DNA of 64,000 nucleotides from Fragum whitleyi (lineage: Eukaryota > Mollusca > Bivalvia > Cardiida > Cardiidae): contig OX411554.1 of the NCBI GenBank assembly GCA_948146395.1, positions 38,913,730 through 38,977,729 on the forward strand. Reading direction: 5' to 3'. A program made the translations under genes and the position numbers. The notes under the pieces were generated by a model. The model did not search any database. It worked only from the letters and a program-made list of their open reading frames with translations, and was not told the origin of the DNA. Below are positions 28,916 to 40,354 of this stretch, piece after piece (positions within the stretch are counted from its first letter, which is position 1; the number at the start of each line of letters is the position of its first letter).

Positions 28916-31195
28916 AGTATTACGATGCGCCGGATTGATGTTGCCTCTTCAACGTCTTGATTACAACTGATGAAAACTGGCCCTCACGCAATCTTTTTAT
29001 AGCAGAAATTACTTATATTACAAACGTGATTGGGACATGGACAACACACGAATCAGTCGTGGTTACATCGCGATTCAACGCGAAAACATGCGAATGGCCC
29101 GCCGATGACTCGTTACACAAAACCTGAGAAAGCCTTTTACACGCGGAGCACACCCTATCACAGGTGCTAGGCACGCTGTAGACAAGTGGATCACAAGTGG
29201 ATGACAAGTGCTACACACACAATCACACGAAGAAATTTTGCGTACGCCCGCAAGTGACCACTTGTCGTCCACATGTGATCCGCGAGTGTACCGTGTGTTA
29301 TCGCGTTTGGTCCGCGTTTGTCCCGCGTTTACACCACTTGTGCAACAGGCGATGTCTGTCGCGCCTAATTTTTGTGCAGCTCAAAAATAAAATCAGGCTC
29401 CGAGCGTGTGTAAATTTTTTCTCGTGTGTGCGCACTTGTTATTCGCGAGTCCTCCACGTTTCTTTCACGTGTCATTCACTAGTGACCGGCCGTTTCCTTC
29501 GCGTTAGACAGTTTTTCCTCGCGATACACTCGTGATCAACTCTCAGAAGGCTGTGTGACCGGGCCTTAAGGTTTGACTAGATTTTAAGATATTTTGGGTA
29601 CTACTGACGTTACTGATTTTCAAAGTTTCCACTATATAACATATAGAGAAATGACCTCCACCCATAAAATGCATATTTTTCATCCGATCACAATAATTTT
29701 TGGTAGACTGATAAAGGGTCAACAAAAGATCATTCCAGTGAAATTTGGTTGATATCCATCAATTAAATTCTGAGAAAAAGATTTTCAAAGTTTCCACTAT
29801 ATAACATATAGAGAAATGACCTCCGCCCATAAAATGCATATTTTTCATCCGATCACAATAATTTTTGGTAGACTGATAGAGGGGCACCCAAGGATCATTC
29901 ATGTAAAACTTAATTTGTATCTATCAATTAGAATCTGAGAAAAGTCACTTTTTACCTTATTTAGAAATTAGCCACGCCCATTAAATCCATGTTTTTCATT
30001 GGATCAAAATTTCTTGAACAACTTTGAAAGAGGGTCACCCAAGGATCATTCCTGTGAAGTTTGGTTGAAATTCATCCAGTAGTTTCTGAGGAGAAGATTT
30101 TTAAAGAAAAAGTTTACTACCGCATGCACGGACGGATGGACACACGACGGACAAAAGGCCATGACAATAGCCCCAGTGGCTTTCAGCCAGTGGAGCTAAA
30201 AATGAAAGCAGTGTGCCCTCTGGTTTCGATTAAAGAATTTTTTAAAAGATTTTTGCTCTTTGATTCTATGTAAAAAGGGTTGCGCCCGGGTGGAGCCCAA
30301 ATATGATCCTAGGGTCTTGATATGAACAAACTTGGTAGAGGTCTACTAGATGATGCTACATGCCAAATATGAAAGCTGTCTGCCTTCTGGTTTCATAGAA
30401 GAAGATTTTTGAAGATTTTCATTTTTTACCCTTCGTGCTCATAAGAGATAAAGGGATGCACCTGTACAAAGCCCAAATATGACAAAAGGGTCTTGATATA
30501 ATCAAACTTGGTAGAGGCCCACTAGGTGATGCTACATACCAAATATGAAAGCTGTCTGCCATCTGGTTTCAGAGAAGAAGATTTTTAAAGATTTTCGCTC
30601 TTTGATTCTATGTAAAAAGGGTTGCGCCCGGGCAAAGCCCAAATATGACCCCAGGGTCTTGATATGAACAAACTTGGTAGAGCTCCACTAGATGATGCTA
30701 CATACCAAATATGAAAGCTGTCTGCCTTTTGGTTTCAAAGAAGATTTTGAAAGATTTTCATATTTTCACCCTTTTTGTTAAGGGTAAAGGGAAAGTTAAG
30801 GGTGGATTTCATTTATTTGAACAACTTTGGTTGAGCTTGACCCAAGGAACATCCCTGCAAAGTTTCATCAAGATTGGCCCACTGGTGAAGGAGAAGAAGA
30901 TGTTAAAAGAAATTGTGGACGACACACGACTGACGACGGACATTCTATGATCACAATAGCTCACCTTGAGCACTTCGTGCTCAGGTGAGCTAAAAATAAC
31001 CATTCAGTAGGGTAGAAAATAGTGTGGAAAAAGAAGAAATTGCTTGTCAGAAGCAATTTTTTCTTTTTTCACAATGTTTTCTCAATAATAAAATCACAGG
31101 CACGTAAAAAGCAGGGATTAAACAGCAAAGGGTTAACAGACAAGTCGGACAACTCGGGCAACTTATTTTAGAACCACTGGATCAACTGAGTGTAA

Positions 31196-31290
31196 ACTCA
31201 CAACCAGATGCCTAATAAGCTCAGTTGGTATAGCGACATGCAAGTGTTTGGGGGGGTCCTGGGGGGTGAGTCCCAACATTTCTTCCCTAA
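31196..31290 (+). repeat. tRNA-derived SINE head
   Basis: A-box TAAGCTCAGTTGGTATAGCG and B-box-like GGTGAGTCCCAAC, separated by a G-rich diverged segment. Confidence 0.5.
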
Positions 31291-32027
31291 TTTAAGTTAA
31301 TCGTGTCAGAAGTAAACAGTGAATGTTGGCTTTGGCCACATGGGAGCCGTATGGGACTTGCTCAATTTGGTGAAAAGATGTAAGACTCTAAGATTCTGTA
31401 TCAACAATGGTAGAGTTGGGTAATCGGTTTCAATTCATAATCGATTATCCGATTTAGTCGAAAGAACACAATTTATTAATGATCGATACTACAATTTGTT
31501 CATAACATTCATACAATTCTTCATAAATGCAAAATATGGTGTAATATAGTATGGTTTGAAAATATCTTATCTTCATTTTTTATAAAGATAAAACAATTGG
31601 TATGTGTTGTATCTTTTAGTGTTTCCTGAATGGACCTAAACTCAACCATCGGTGAAACACTCAACGTTTTGGAGAGTAACTTCCCCTGAGATGGCCGCTT
31701 TATTACTAACAAGCCAAGGTTTAAGCAAATATTTTACTCCTAATGCATACCAGAGTATCATCTATGAGGTGAGGGTGACACAAGTTCTGAATTTATGCAT
31801 TAAATGATAAACACCTATAAGGACTAAAAGACTTATATCCCAGTGTAAAATACTATAGTGATCAAGGACACAGAGTGTTAATCTACCCCACCCAGTAACA
31901 CTTTATTAACTTAACCATGCATAGCTGTAATATAGGGGAGGAGTGAAAGGAAAGAAAACTGTTTAATCGAATGACTACACATAAAGGCAATTAGCATCAA
32001 AGCCCTGTCAAAAGATACACCTTTAGC
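31291..32027. other. Intergenic or intronic DNA, nothing recognised
   Basis: AT-rich with a few ATCGATTA-like words (31430-31490) resembling hAT MITE arms. No gene. Confidence 0.35.
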
Positions 32028-32651
32028 ATGGGAGTGACCCTAGAATGCTTGAGAGCAAGAATTTGCTGCTTTTTGCCAAGGCTTAAATGTGCAGCAATGT
32101 GCAGTTTGAGCTGGATTATTCCCTCTTTGACAACTAAGTTGTCTCTATACATTAGAATTACTATTTTTCTGTTATTTGTGGCACAAGGAATTGAATCTAA
32201 CCCAGGCCAAAAAAGGGAGGAAATAACACTAAAACCACTTCATGATAAAAAGATCAAGATTCACAAAGATTTGAGCAATCAACAGGTGAAAAATTAAAGT
32301 AAGATTAGTTGTTTCCTCAGTAAAGATCAAAGTAAGCGTAAAACACAACAAAGAAAACCATCAGATCAGAACAAACCCAGCAATGATATTGAATTAAAAC
32401 ATCATATAAAAAAGTAGTTTGGAGCAAGAAGCAAGATGGGAAACTAACATGGACATGAAAATGCTACTTCTTGAAATTAGAAAGGAGGTATAATCAACAA
32501 ACAGGAAATTTAACAGACTGGAGCAAAATGTAAAAGACTAAAAGTTTGACAAGAAGATACTAAAAGAGGAAAATAAAGCAATGGGCGAAAAGATGGGCAA
32601 AATGGAAAAAATAATTGATAGGTTAGAGAATCTTGTCTTTGAGAATGGAAA
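32028..32651 (+). pseudogene. LINE ORF1 remnant with 2A-like motif
   Basis: The first frame (32028-32297) is hydrophobic and ends in FLLFVAQGIESNPGQ, close to the DVExNPGP signature of 2A ribosome-skipping peptides found at the start of some animal non-LTR retrotransposon ORFs. Further on, with stops at several places, a heptad-rich frame (KFNRLEQNVKD, KKILKEENKAM, KMEKIIDRLENLVFEN) looks like an ORF1p coiled coil. A Helentron-like element cuts it at 32652. Confidence 0.55.
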
Positions 32652-33889
32652 CAAGAGGACCATGATGGTCCTATATCGCTCACCTTCGTCTCTTTGAGTC
32701 CTCCCTTAGCAAAATTAAATGCTTTAAAGATCATTAAATGACCATTAGATTATTCAAAGAAAGACTTTATTCTATTCCTATGATCCCTGCATAAGTTTCT
32801 TTTCTAAACCAGTTTCATGTGACCTGGCCAACATTCTTCCAAAATTTCATGACTATTGAACCAAATTTGTGGCCTCTAGAGACGAGAGTGTAAACATAAA
32901 TTGTCAGGCCCCTTTTCCCTTAATACTGCATGTATCCTTCCCTTTTTCAAAAGGATTCATCCTCGAAACATGGCCAACATTCTGATCAAGTTCCTTGGAG
33001 ATTAGACCATATTTGTGGCCTCTAGAGTGTGAACAAGAAAATTGTTATTTAGATCCTTTTTACCGTGATATAGCATGGATCCTTCCCATATTCAATTGGG
33101 TTCATTCTGGCATACTGACCAACATTCTGACCAAGTTTCACGAATATATGGCCATATTTGTGGCCTCTAGAGTGTAAAAAAGAAAATTGGCATTAAGGCC
33201 CCTTTTCCCTTGATATGGTATGGATCTTTCCCTTTTTCGATAGGCTTCATCCTTGTGACCTGGCCAATATTCTGACCAAGTTTCATGAAGATTGGACCAT
33301 ATTTGTGGCCTCTAGAGTGTAAACAAGAAAATTGTCTTTAAGGCCCCTTTCCCCTTGATATGGCATGGATCCTTTCCATTTTCAATAGGGTTCATCCTTG
33401 TGACCTGGCCATCAATCTGACCAAGTTTCATGAAGATTGGGTCATATTTGTGGCCTCTAGAGTGTAAACAAGAAAATTGTTTTTAAGGCCCCTTTTCCCT
33501 TGATATGGCCTGGATCCTTTCCATTTTCAATAGGGTTCATCCTTGTGACCTGGCCAACAATCTGACCAAGTTTCATGAAGATTGGGCCATATTTGTGGCC
33601 TCTAGAGTGTAAACAAGAAAATTGTCTTTAAGGCCCCTTTTCCCTTGATATGGCATGGATCCTTTCCATTTTCAATAGGGTTCATCCTTGTGACCTGGCC
33701 AACAATCTGACCAAGTTTCATAAAGATTGTGTAATATTTGTGGCTTCTAGAGTGTAAACACTAAGATTGTTGACGCCGGACGACAGACGACGCACGACAC
33801 ACGACACATGACGCACGACGCACGACGGACGACGGACATTCAATGATCACTAAAGCTCACCTTGAGCACGATGTGCTCAGGTGAGCTAA
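32652..33889 (+). mobile_element. Helentron-like element, type E
   Basis: 5' CAAGAGGACCATGATGGTCC then TCGCTCACC; 3' TTGAGCACGATGTGCTCAGG then TGAGCTA, preceded by an ACGACGCACGAC run (33770-33835). Core units of about 148 bp with CCTTTTCCCTTGATATGGCA and GTGGCCTCTAGAGTGTAAAC, unrelated to the cores of A, B, D or F. Confidence 0.75.
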
Positions 33890-35400
33890 AAATATGAACA
33901 CCATGAGATTTTGGTGGGAGTAATGCTAACATAGCGTAATGCAATTTTGGTGTACACAAGCCTAACATGGTCAAAGCGGTTGCGACCCAGAGTGCAGTTT
34001 CCTTTCATCTTTTTAAATAACCAGCGTTTGGTTTTCATGGCAACCATTTAACTCGATATCATCTTGATCGCTGGTCAATTCCGGATCACGTGACCAAACA
34101 AAAATTTGTAGGATACCTGTCTCTAGAAGCCCTAGATCTAAGGGAAGTAACCCAGTCAAGAACGGAACCCGTTGTTGTTGTTGTTACAGCTGGAAACCAG
34201 CCTTTGGTTCAGAATGACAAAACGGTTCAAGTTATACGTGAGTTGATGGATGACGTCACGGGCAACTTGTTGTTTACATCCTGGGAATTGCTGTAGGCAG
34301 AAAGATCTACCAGTTGCATACACAAATGGCAAAAAATCCAATATTCAAGTAATTGGATTGTACATTTCTAATGATTTTTCCAAAGTGACAAAGATGTCAA
34401 AATTTAGATAAATCATCCATTCTTTTGATTGTGCAGTTGTCATCATGACTTGTGACATTGTCTTTGAAAAGAATATTTTCCTACGAAAGATAACCGCCCA
34501 GATATGTATATGAATCCAAACGAATTGTTGTTGAGCATTTGACTTAAATTAAGATGTATTTACCTTTTTTTGTCCACTCATAAATGAAATATAATATACC
34601 TTACCTAAACTGACTGAGTTGATTCGAATTTAAATGCCAATTTCTGTTATCCCATTTCTGTTATTCATCCCTTCACAGAAATGGAAAAAGTTTTTTGTAG
34701 CTTTTTCCCCTTATTTGTCCGAACATTATTTGTCAAATCATTAGTTTAATATGGAAATTTTATAATCACCACCTACTCACAAAAACCCATTTGCTTTCGT
34801 AAAAAAGTCCTCCGCACATTTAGAAAATGGGTTAATATAAGATAATAAACGAATGTTGCCAAACACAAGATCTTCCGACTAAATAGCTTTTCTAGTGCAC
34901 TCTTTGAAATGTAAGAATACCATCAAAGAAACTTCATCATGCGGCTTAAAAAAGATTAGCTGCTTTTAACAAATACATGTGTTGTAAAGTTTGATGTTTC
35001 TAACGCAATGATCCATACTACGTTGCCGTGGAATCTCTTTGATCAGACTGTAACCAGATGCGCTAATCCGCATTACCCATGTCATAAAACAGTAGCCGCT
35101 ATCACACACACTTGCATGTATCATAAAGATCAACTTACTTTAAGCAACGTCCTTTACCACATGCCAAATTTTCATTGATCTGACCGTGACGATGCAACAA
35201 TCAATTACCCATGTCATACGCCACTGATTGATGGCTTTCATCAGGATACAACTCCTACCTATTCATTAGGCATAAAGTATGAAGTTTCATTTGACACAAC
35301 AATTTTAATGCTTCTTAACGTGCTGTAATAAAAATAGTCACACATAATCACCATGCTTCAAAATATTATATAACTATAGAAGTGTTACAGCTGAAGTTAC
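33890..35400. other. Intergenic DNA with promoter-like motifs, no gene confirmed
   Basis: 34079-34095 holds CCGGATCACGTGACC (ETS core beside an E-box) and 34252-34259 TGACGTCA. An open frame at 34090-34296 ends near a donor-like GTGAGT but matches no family. Otherwise nothing recognised. Confidence 0.35.
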
Positions 35401-35476
35401 TTTACATTATGCCTTAAACAGAATAGCAGAATGTGCATGGTTTTCCAGACTAACTTTACATGGACAAAAATCAAAT

Positions 35477-36620
35477 ATGGTGTGCACAGAGTCTGCAACA
35501 TTTGCAAAAGTGACTAATCTTGCTACAAAGATGAAGGACAATCATATGCTCGCCTGCTTTGATGAAGTAATACTTCTTGGAAATGACTTCGAGGATCATC
35601 TGCAGAGAATTGCCATGGTGATGAGCTCATTTCAAGAACAAGAACTTCTACTTAACCCAAGACAATGTCTACTGTTTCAGAACAGAATAGAAATCCTCAA
35701 TGGGGTTATGTACAACAAAAGCCTGGCTTTGTCTCGAGATAAAGAAGTTATTTGTGACTGGCAAAGACCAAGATCTTCCAGGGAACTTGAAGATTTCATG
35801 GGTTATGTGAACCATCACAAGGGATTGATTACTGGTGATAAACCCTAAATCGCAGAACCTCTTTACACAGTGATCGGTTCAAAAGAATTTCGTTGGGGTG
35901 AGAGAGAAGAAAATGCATTCTGCGATTTGAAGAAAGTTCTGACAGATCAAAAGATGAAGTACCTTACTACTTGTGATTTGCTACAATTGGATGTGTGTGT
36001 CAATAACGTGACAATGTGTGCAGAACTAAGTTATGTGCAGAATGGTAACAGAAGTGTCATTGCAAGAAGACGGTTTGCATTGACAAACAGGCAACAGAAA
36101 TATTGTCAGACCAGAAAAGAGATCCTAGCAGTGGTAATTGCCTTGAAGTGGAGCAGTCGTTACCTGTTGGATCGTCTTACTGTGGTTAGAACTTACTACC
36201 CAAGCCTAAACTGGTTGTTACAACTTTCCAATCCACAGAACAGTATGCTGTTTGGAAAGCTGAAGTGAAGAAGTGTCGGAGCAACATCTTAATCCAGCAT
36301 AGGTTGGACCGGAAGCAAGAGCTTGTAGTGACAAGGGGCCCTGGAACTACTCGAGAAGCTTCGGAGGAACCTCAGATACTGCCTGCAAAAGCTGTAGAGA
36401 CGCAGAACTGAAAGCAATGCAAACTTCTGTCAGCAGCAAGTGTAACAATCAGCTAGAAAGTGATGGTAGAAAGATTGGTCTATCGCACAAGGGTCCAGTG
36501 ACAATGCTCGACGAGAAAATGTCCACCAAATCCCCAACACCCAGGAACGAGGAGCAGCTTCTAGGCTCAGATGACCACCTGGGTGGGCTAAAATTCCCAT
36601 GGGACCCTAGAGGCTATTAA
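35477..36620 (+). pseudogene. Ty3/gypsy pol remnant (RT end, RNase H)
   Basis: The frame from 35477 has the RT tail: CFDEVILLGNDFEDHLQRIA stands where the YxDD box is expected, followed by LNPRQCLLFQNRIEIL. A stop follows at 35846. The RNase H part (35870-36268) has FRWGEREENAFCDLKKVLT and RQQKYCQTRKEILAVVIALK. The catalytic box is degraded and stops interrupt the frame. Integrase was not recognised. Confidence 0.75.
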
Positions 36621-36852
36621 CGTCCAAGATCCAGTGTATCTCGATCTTTGGGACGTAAGCAGATCATCTGTGGAGGAAGCAGAGTCTACAACTGAGACAA
36701 CAAACCTCCAGTAAGAGAAAGTGCATCTCGAGGACGGTGCTAAGAGAACAGTGACTACCTACAGTGACAACACAATGGTACAACAACCACAGAGACACAC
36801 AGTGATGGCTAAGATACCATGGCTCCAGTCTTTTAAATAAAGTCGGGGAGAG

Positions 36853-37240
36853 TGTTGTGGTTAAGGGTTATCACTGTGTCCATTTTAGGTCATGGTCATG
36901 GGTCACTGATATAGGGGAGTTAACCCATCACTCCTTAGCATGTGGTAAGGCAGTCTTATAGGTGTTCTCCTAGGGTGCAGACTGACAAACAGATAGGAAG
37001 AGAACAACACATATAGCCTGACAGTCTCAAAAGACCACACACAGACACAGGAAGGAACCAGCACCTAATGCAAGACACTTTAAGTCTAATCTCGGGAAAC
37101 TTGTAAGGACTATTTTGCAAACGATTCCTTAAAAGTTGATTGATCATTAACGGGAAACATTCTTACGAATAATTTTCAATTTCTTATTATCTTAAATTCA
37201 AATAAAACTGTTGATTTTGATTGAGTTTTGACTTCTTGCA
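36853..37240 (+). repeat. Possible 3' LTR of the Ty3/gypsy remnant
   Basis: A purine-rich GTCGGGGAGAG (36842-36852) is followed by TGTTGTGGTTAAGGG. A polyadenylation-type AATAAA occurs at about 37201, and a CA stands at 37239-37240. No second LTR was found in the window, so this rests on motif order only. Confidence 0.35.
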
Positions 37241-38425
37241 TAGAGATTCGACTTCTTTTGCCTACCAGTAATGCGCATGCGCGGGAAATTCTTCCTATAA
37301 ACAATAACAATCAACTCTCCTATATCCCGCTTGCGGCTTTGAATGAACACTTTGCTCACTTGTGTAGTTTGAGAAGGTTATCCCTGTTTCTCATCAATTT
37401 GTGCCTTCTCATTGGATTCATGCATTACAAATCTCTAAAGTTATGAGGATTTTTGTTGAGCCTAGCTGTGTAAAAGTTTACATTGTGTGAAAAATGAAGA
37501 AAAAAACTTAGAACAATGTTTTCTTTTCCAGGATTAACAACTTATTATTGAATTATAGAAATTACCGACTTTCCTAAAATGGCCGACTAACCTCGTCATA
37601 CTTTCTTTGAAAATAACAATTGTGTCTGCAACTTACACAAATCTTAGCATTGAAAATTATCATGTGGACTAACTATGTATAGATAGTGAAGAGAAAAAAA
37701 AAGGAAGGGACAAATTCTTTGTAATAACCCCAGATAAGCTCCCTCAATTAGATGCACGAATCCAATGAGAAACTCTAGTCAGACTTAGACTGGCCACCCA
37801 AGTGCACTTTAGAGTAAAATTCTGAATTGAATTTGTCGACTATGAATACGTTTTGTTCATTTTACATTAGATAACATACTTGTATATTAGAAAATCAAGT
37901 AACAAGTTTGATGTCTTCTTTATACGGGAAAAGTAACGCAAAGCACCCAAAGGGCGCTTTGCGGCTTTTCCAGCTTCTAGATAACGCGTGTAAAACATTT
38001 AAATTATCAAAATCAAAATGAAAAACATATACCATCAAAGATTAATTTCGTGTCGTAATGGCGGCCTTCATGGAGGATGATGATCCCGCGAGATTTGGCC
38101 ATTTTGTTTTATTATTTATTTTTATTTATCTACTTTTTTCTTCGACTTTATTCCTGTCGATCATTATCAAAATTTAGATTGTAGTGAACGTAAAATTTGG
38201 ATAAGAATCAGCCTTACATGTAGAAAGTTTTTACTTAAAATTTGGTCTGGATGACGTTTACTTTTTACCCTCCGCAAATGACATCATTCTACACTTTGGG
38301 GAAATAAGACGCTACTTTTTCCCGCTAAAGCAACGTCACTGTTGTTGCGTATTAACGGCGGTGTAAAAAGCGGGATAAGACTTTAAAGAATGAAATTTAT
38401 AGCAATATTCCCGATTAAGACTAAA
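37241..38425. other. Intergenic DNA with NRF-1-like site
   Basis: TGCGCATGCGCG occurs at 37271-37282. ATGGCGGC (38059) and AATGGCCGAC (37578) resemble YY1-type start-site motifs. No gene could be confirmed. A candidate 34-nt minus-strand exon at 37566-37599 is discussed under findings. Confidence 0.35.
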
Positions 38426-39488
38426 CTAGAAAGCCATGAATGGCTTGAGTCGCTCCACAGGCATGAAATTCTTGTAAAAGCAAAGAAATGTTTTGACTAG
38501 ATTTTTTGATATTTGGGGTTCAACTGATGTTAAAAATGATTCCATCAGTTACATTCTGAGAAAATGATTTTCATAGTTTCCACTATTTAACATATTGAGG
38601 AATAACCTCCGCCAATAAAAAGGCATATTTTTCATCCAATCAAAATAATTTTTGGTACACTGATAAAGGGTCACTCAAGGATCATTCCAGTGAAATTTGG
38701 TTGATATCCAAAAATTAGATTCTGAAAAAAATGATTTTCAAATATTCCACTATATAACATATAGAGAAATGACCTCTGCCCATAAAATGCATATTTTTCA
38801 TCTGATCACAATAATTTTTTGTAGACTGATAAAGGGTCACTCAAGGATCATTCCAGAGAAATTTGGTTGATATCCATCAATTACATTCTGAGAAAATGAT
38901 TTTCAAAGTTTCCACTATATAACATATAGAGAAATGACCTCCGCCTAAAAAATGCATATTTTCCATCCGATCACAATGATTTTTTGTAGACTGATAAAGG
39001 GTCACTCAAGGATCATTCCAGTGAAATTTGGTTGATATCCATCTGTAACATTCTGAGAAAATGATTTTCAAAGTTTCCACTATATAACATATAGAGAATT
39101 GACCTCCGCCCATAAAATGCATATTTTCCATCCGATCACAATTATTTTTTGTAGACTGATAAAGGGTCACACAAGGATAGTTCATGTAAAATTTAATTGG
39201 TATCCATTGATTAGAATCTAAGAAAACTCACTTTTTACCATATTTGGAAATTAGCCACGCCCATTAAATCCATGTTTTTCATTGGATCAAAATTTCTTGA
39301 ACAACTTTGAAAGAGGGTCACCCAAGGATCATTCCTGTGAAGTTTGATTGAAATCCATCCAGTAGTTTCTGAGGAGAAGATTTTTAAAGAAAAGTTTACG
39401 ACCGGACGCACGCACGCACGGACGGACAGACGCACGACGGACACAACGCCATGACAATAGCCCCAGTGGCTTTCAGCCAGTGGAGCTA
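38426..39488 (+). mobile_element. Helentron-like element, type B copy 3
   Basis: Uninterrupted copy with 5' CTAGAAAGCCATGAATGGCT and 3' CAGTGGCTTTCAGCCAGTGG then AGCTA. About five core units with AAGGATCATTCCAG. A CGGACGCACGCACGG run precedes the terminal hairpin. Confidence 0.78.
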
Positions 39489-39900
39489 AAAAAGTTGAAA
39501 TCTATACCAAAATTCGCAGTAAGATTCTTTAAGAAATGGTAAATACAGCTATCTTTTAGCTTCAGCTATGCCAGCACATGCGCCTATATCCAAAGTACCA
39601 CCCTTATATTTGTTACGAAGAAAACCTGTTAAAAATTGTATTGAGTATCTTTAACTCATATTAGGTTAATTTTTTCTGATTATAGCACTTAATGTTAAAT
39701 GACTGTTACGGAGGAAATCAATCTAGAATTAAGTGAGGAAAAGCGAATAGCCATTGATTTTATAAAAAGCCAATTTTGGTCTTCTAAAAATAGTCATCAT
39801 GTGCATGTTTTGTACAGCACCCGGGGAAGTTTATTTCACATTATAATTGCAGTTATTTTTTCAAATGACAATATCTTCTGAGTAGAAAAGGGACAACAAA
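39489..39900. other. Intergenic DNA, nothing recognised
   Basis: An open frame at 39699-39881 has no family signature. Confidence 0.35.
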
Positions 39901-40354
39901 GGATTCCTGGGCCTTCTCTGGGGGTCGCCATTGTCGCCAAATGCGAAAATGAAATGAATTTGGCGATTAAAAAATGAAATTGGCGAAATGACTGGCGACA
40001 AAAATTCTGAACTTTGACCCATCAGCGATTAATGATTTTGACATAGGCTGAGAGGAGACATAGGCTGAGAGGATATTGAGTAGACACATTCACGAGTGAC
40101 TCGCAATTGATTGCGGGAAAAGCATGTGTGTGAACTTGTATCCTCTTGGCTACCCATAACACTTCTGTGATTGTTTACAAAAATTAAGAGTCAATTAAAT
40201 GTTAATTGACATTTAAATATGATCCCCTCGACGATTTTTTCGAAGAAAAATGGCTCCAAATTTGGCTCCTAAAATCCAAATTTGGCTCCATTTTTTTCCA
40301 TTTGGCGAAAGTGTTGGCGAAAAGAAATTTAAGTCCAGAGAAGGCCCTGGATTC
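39901..40354. mobile_element. TIR MITE with TGGCGA repeats
   Basis: Inverted ends CCTGGGCCTTCTCTGG and CCAGAGAAGGCCCTGG; GGATTC stands at both outer borders (39901-39906, 40349-40354). TTGGCGA-type words recur inside. No ORF. Confidence 0.5.

Larger units (their letters stand above)
27374..29566 (-). mobile_element. PIF/Harbinger DNA transposon, decayed
   Basis: Inverted ends GACCCGGTCACACAGCCTT and AAGGCTGTGTGACCGGGCC; TTA/TAA at both borders fits the 3-bp TWA duplication of Harbinger elements. It carries a broken transposase on the minus strand and a convergent fragment on the plus strand. Both subterminal regions (27400-27700, 29040-29530) are crowded with ACAAGTGATCAC and CACGCG-like words on both strands, possibly transposase binding sites. 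Confidence 0.88.
27310..30198 (+). mobile_element. Helentron-like type B element, copy 2, split by Harbinger
   Basis: 5' CTAGAAAGCCATGAATGGCT at 27310, 3' CAGCCAGTGGAGCTA at 30198. Inserted in type A between ATACCAA and AAAATGAAAG. A Harbinger transposon interrupts it after about 60 bases; copies at 16479 and 38426 lack that interruption. Confidence 0.85.
26864..30992 (+). mobile_element. Helentron-like type A element, copy 2, itself split
   Basis: 5' CAAGAGGACCAAGATGG through 3' GAGCACTTCGTGCTC and GTGAGCTA. Core units with CTTGATATGAACAAAC run on either side of a type B insertion at 27310-30198. Comparison with 2611-3850 restores the alignment across the insertion. Confidence 0.85.
26782..31132 (+). 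mobile_element. TTAA MITE (family C) split by a nested insertion
   Basis: Left part 26782-26863 and right part 30993-31132 join to give the same sequence as 14857-15077. TTAA flanks are at 26778-26781 and 31133-31136. The interruption is a Helentron-like type A element. Confidence 0.85.

Noticed and set aside
31196..31290. Functional tRNA gene
   Set aside because: A- and B-box-like words exist but no cloverleaf can be formed; a SINE head fits better. The same holds for 746-842, 23190-23400 and 43428-43500.
34090..34296. Plus-strand frame as a host exon
   Set aside because: It ends near a donor-like GTGAGT and has promoter motifs nearby, but the peptide matches no family and no acceptor-side exon was found. 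Kept only as a promoter-region note.
38057..38180. ATGGCGGCC start with peptide MAAFMEDDDPARFGHF
   Set aside because: The frame soon becomes a T-rich hydrophobic run with a stop and no credible donor.
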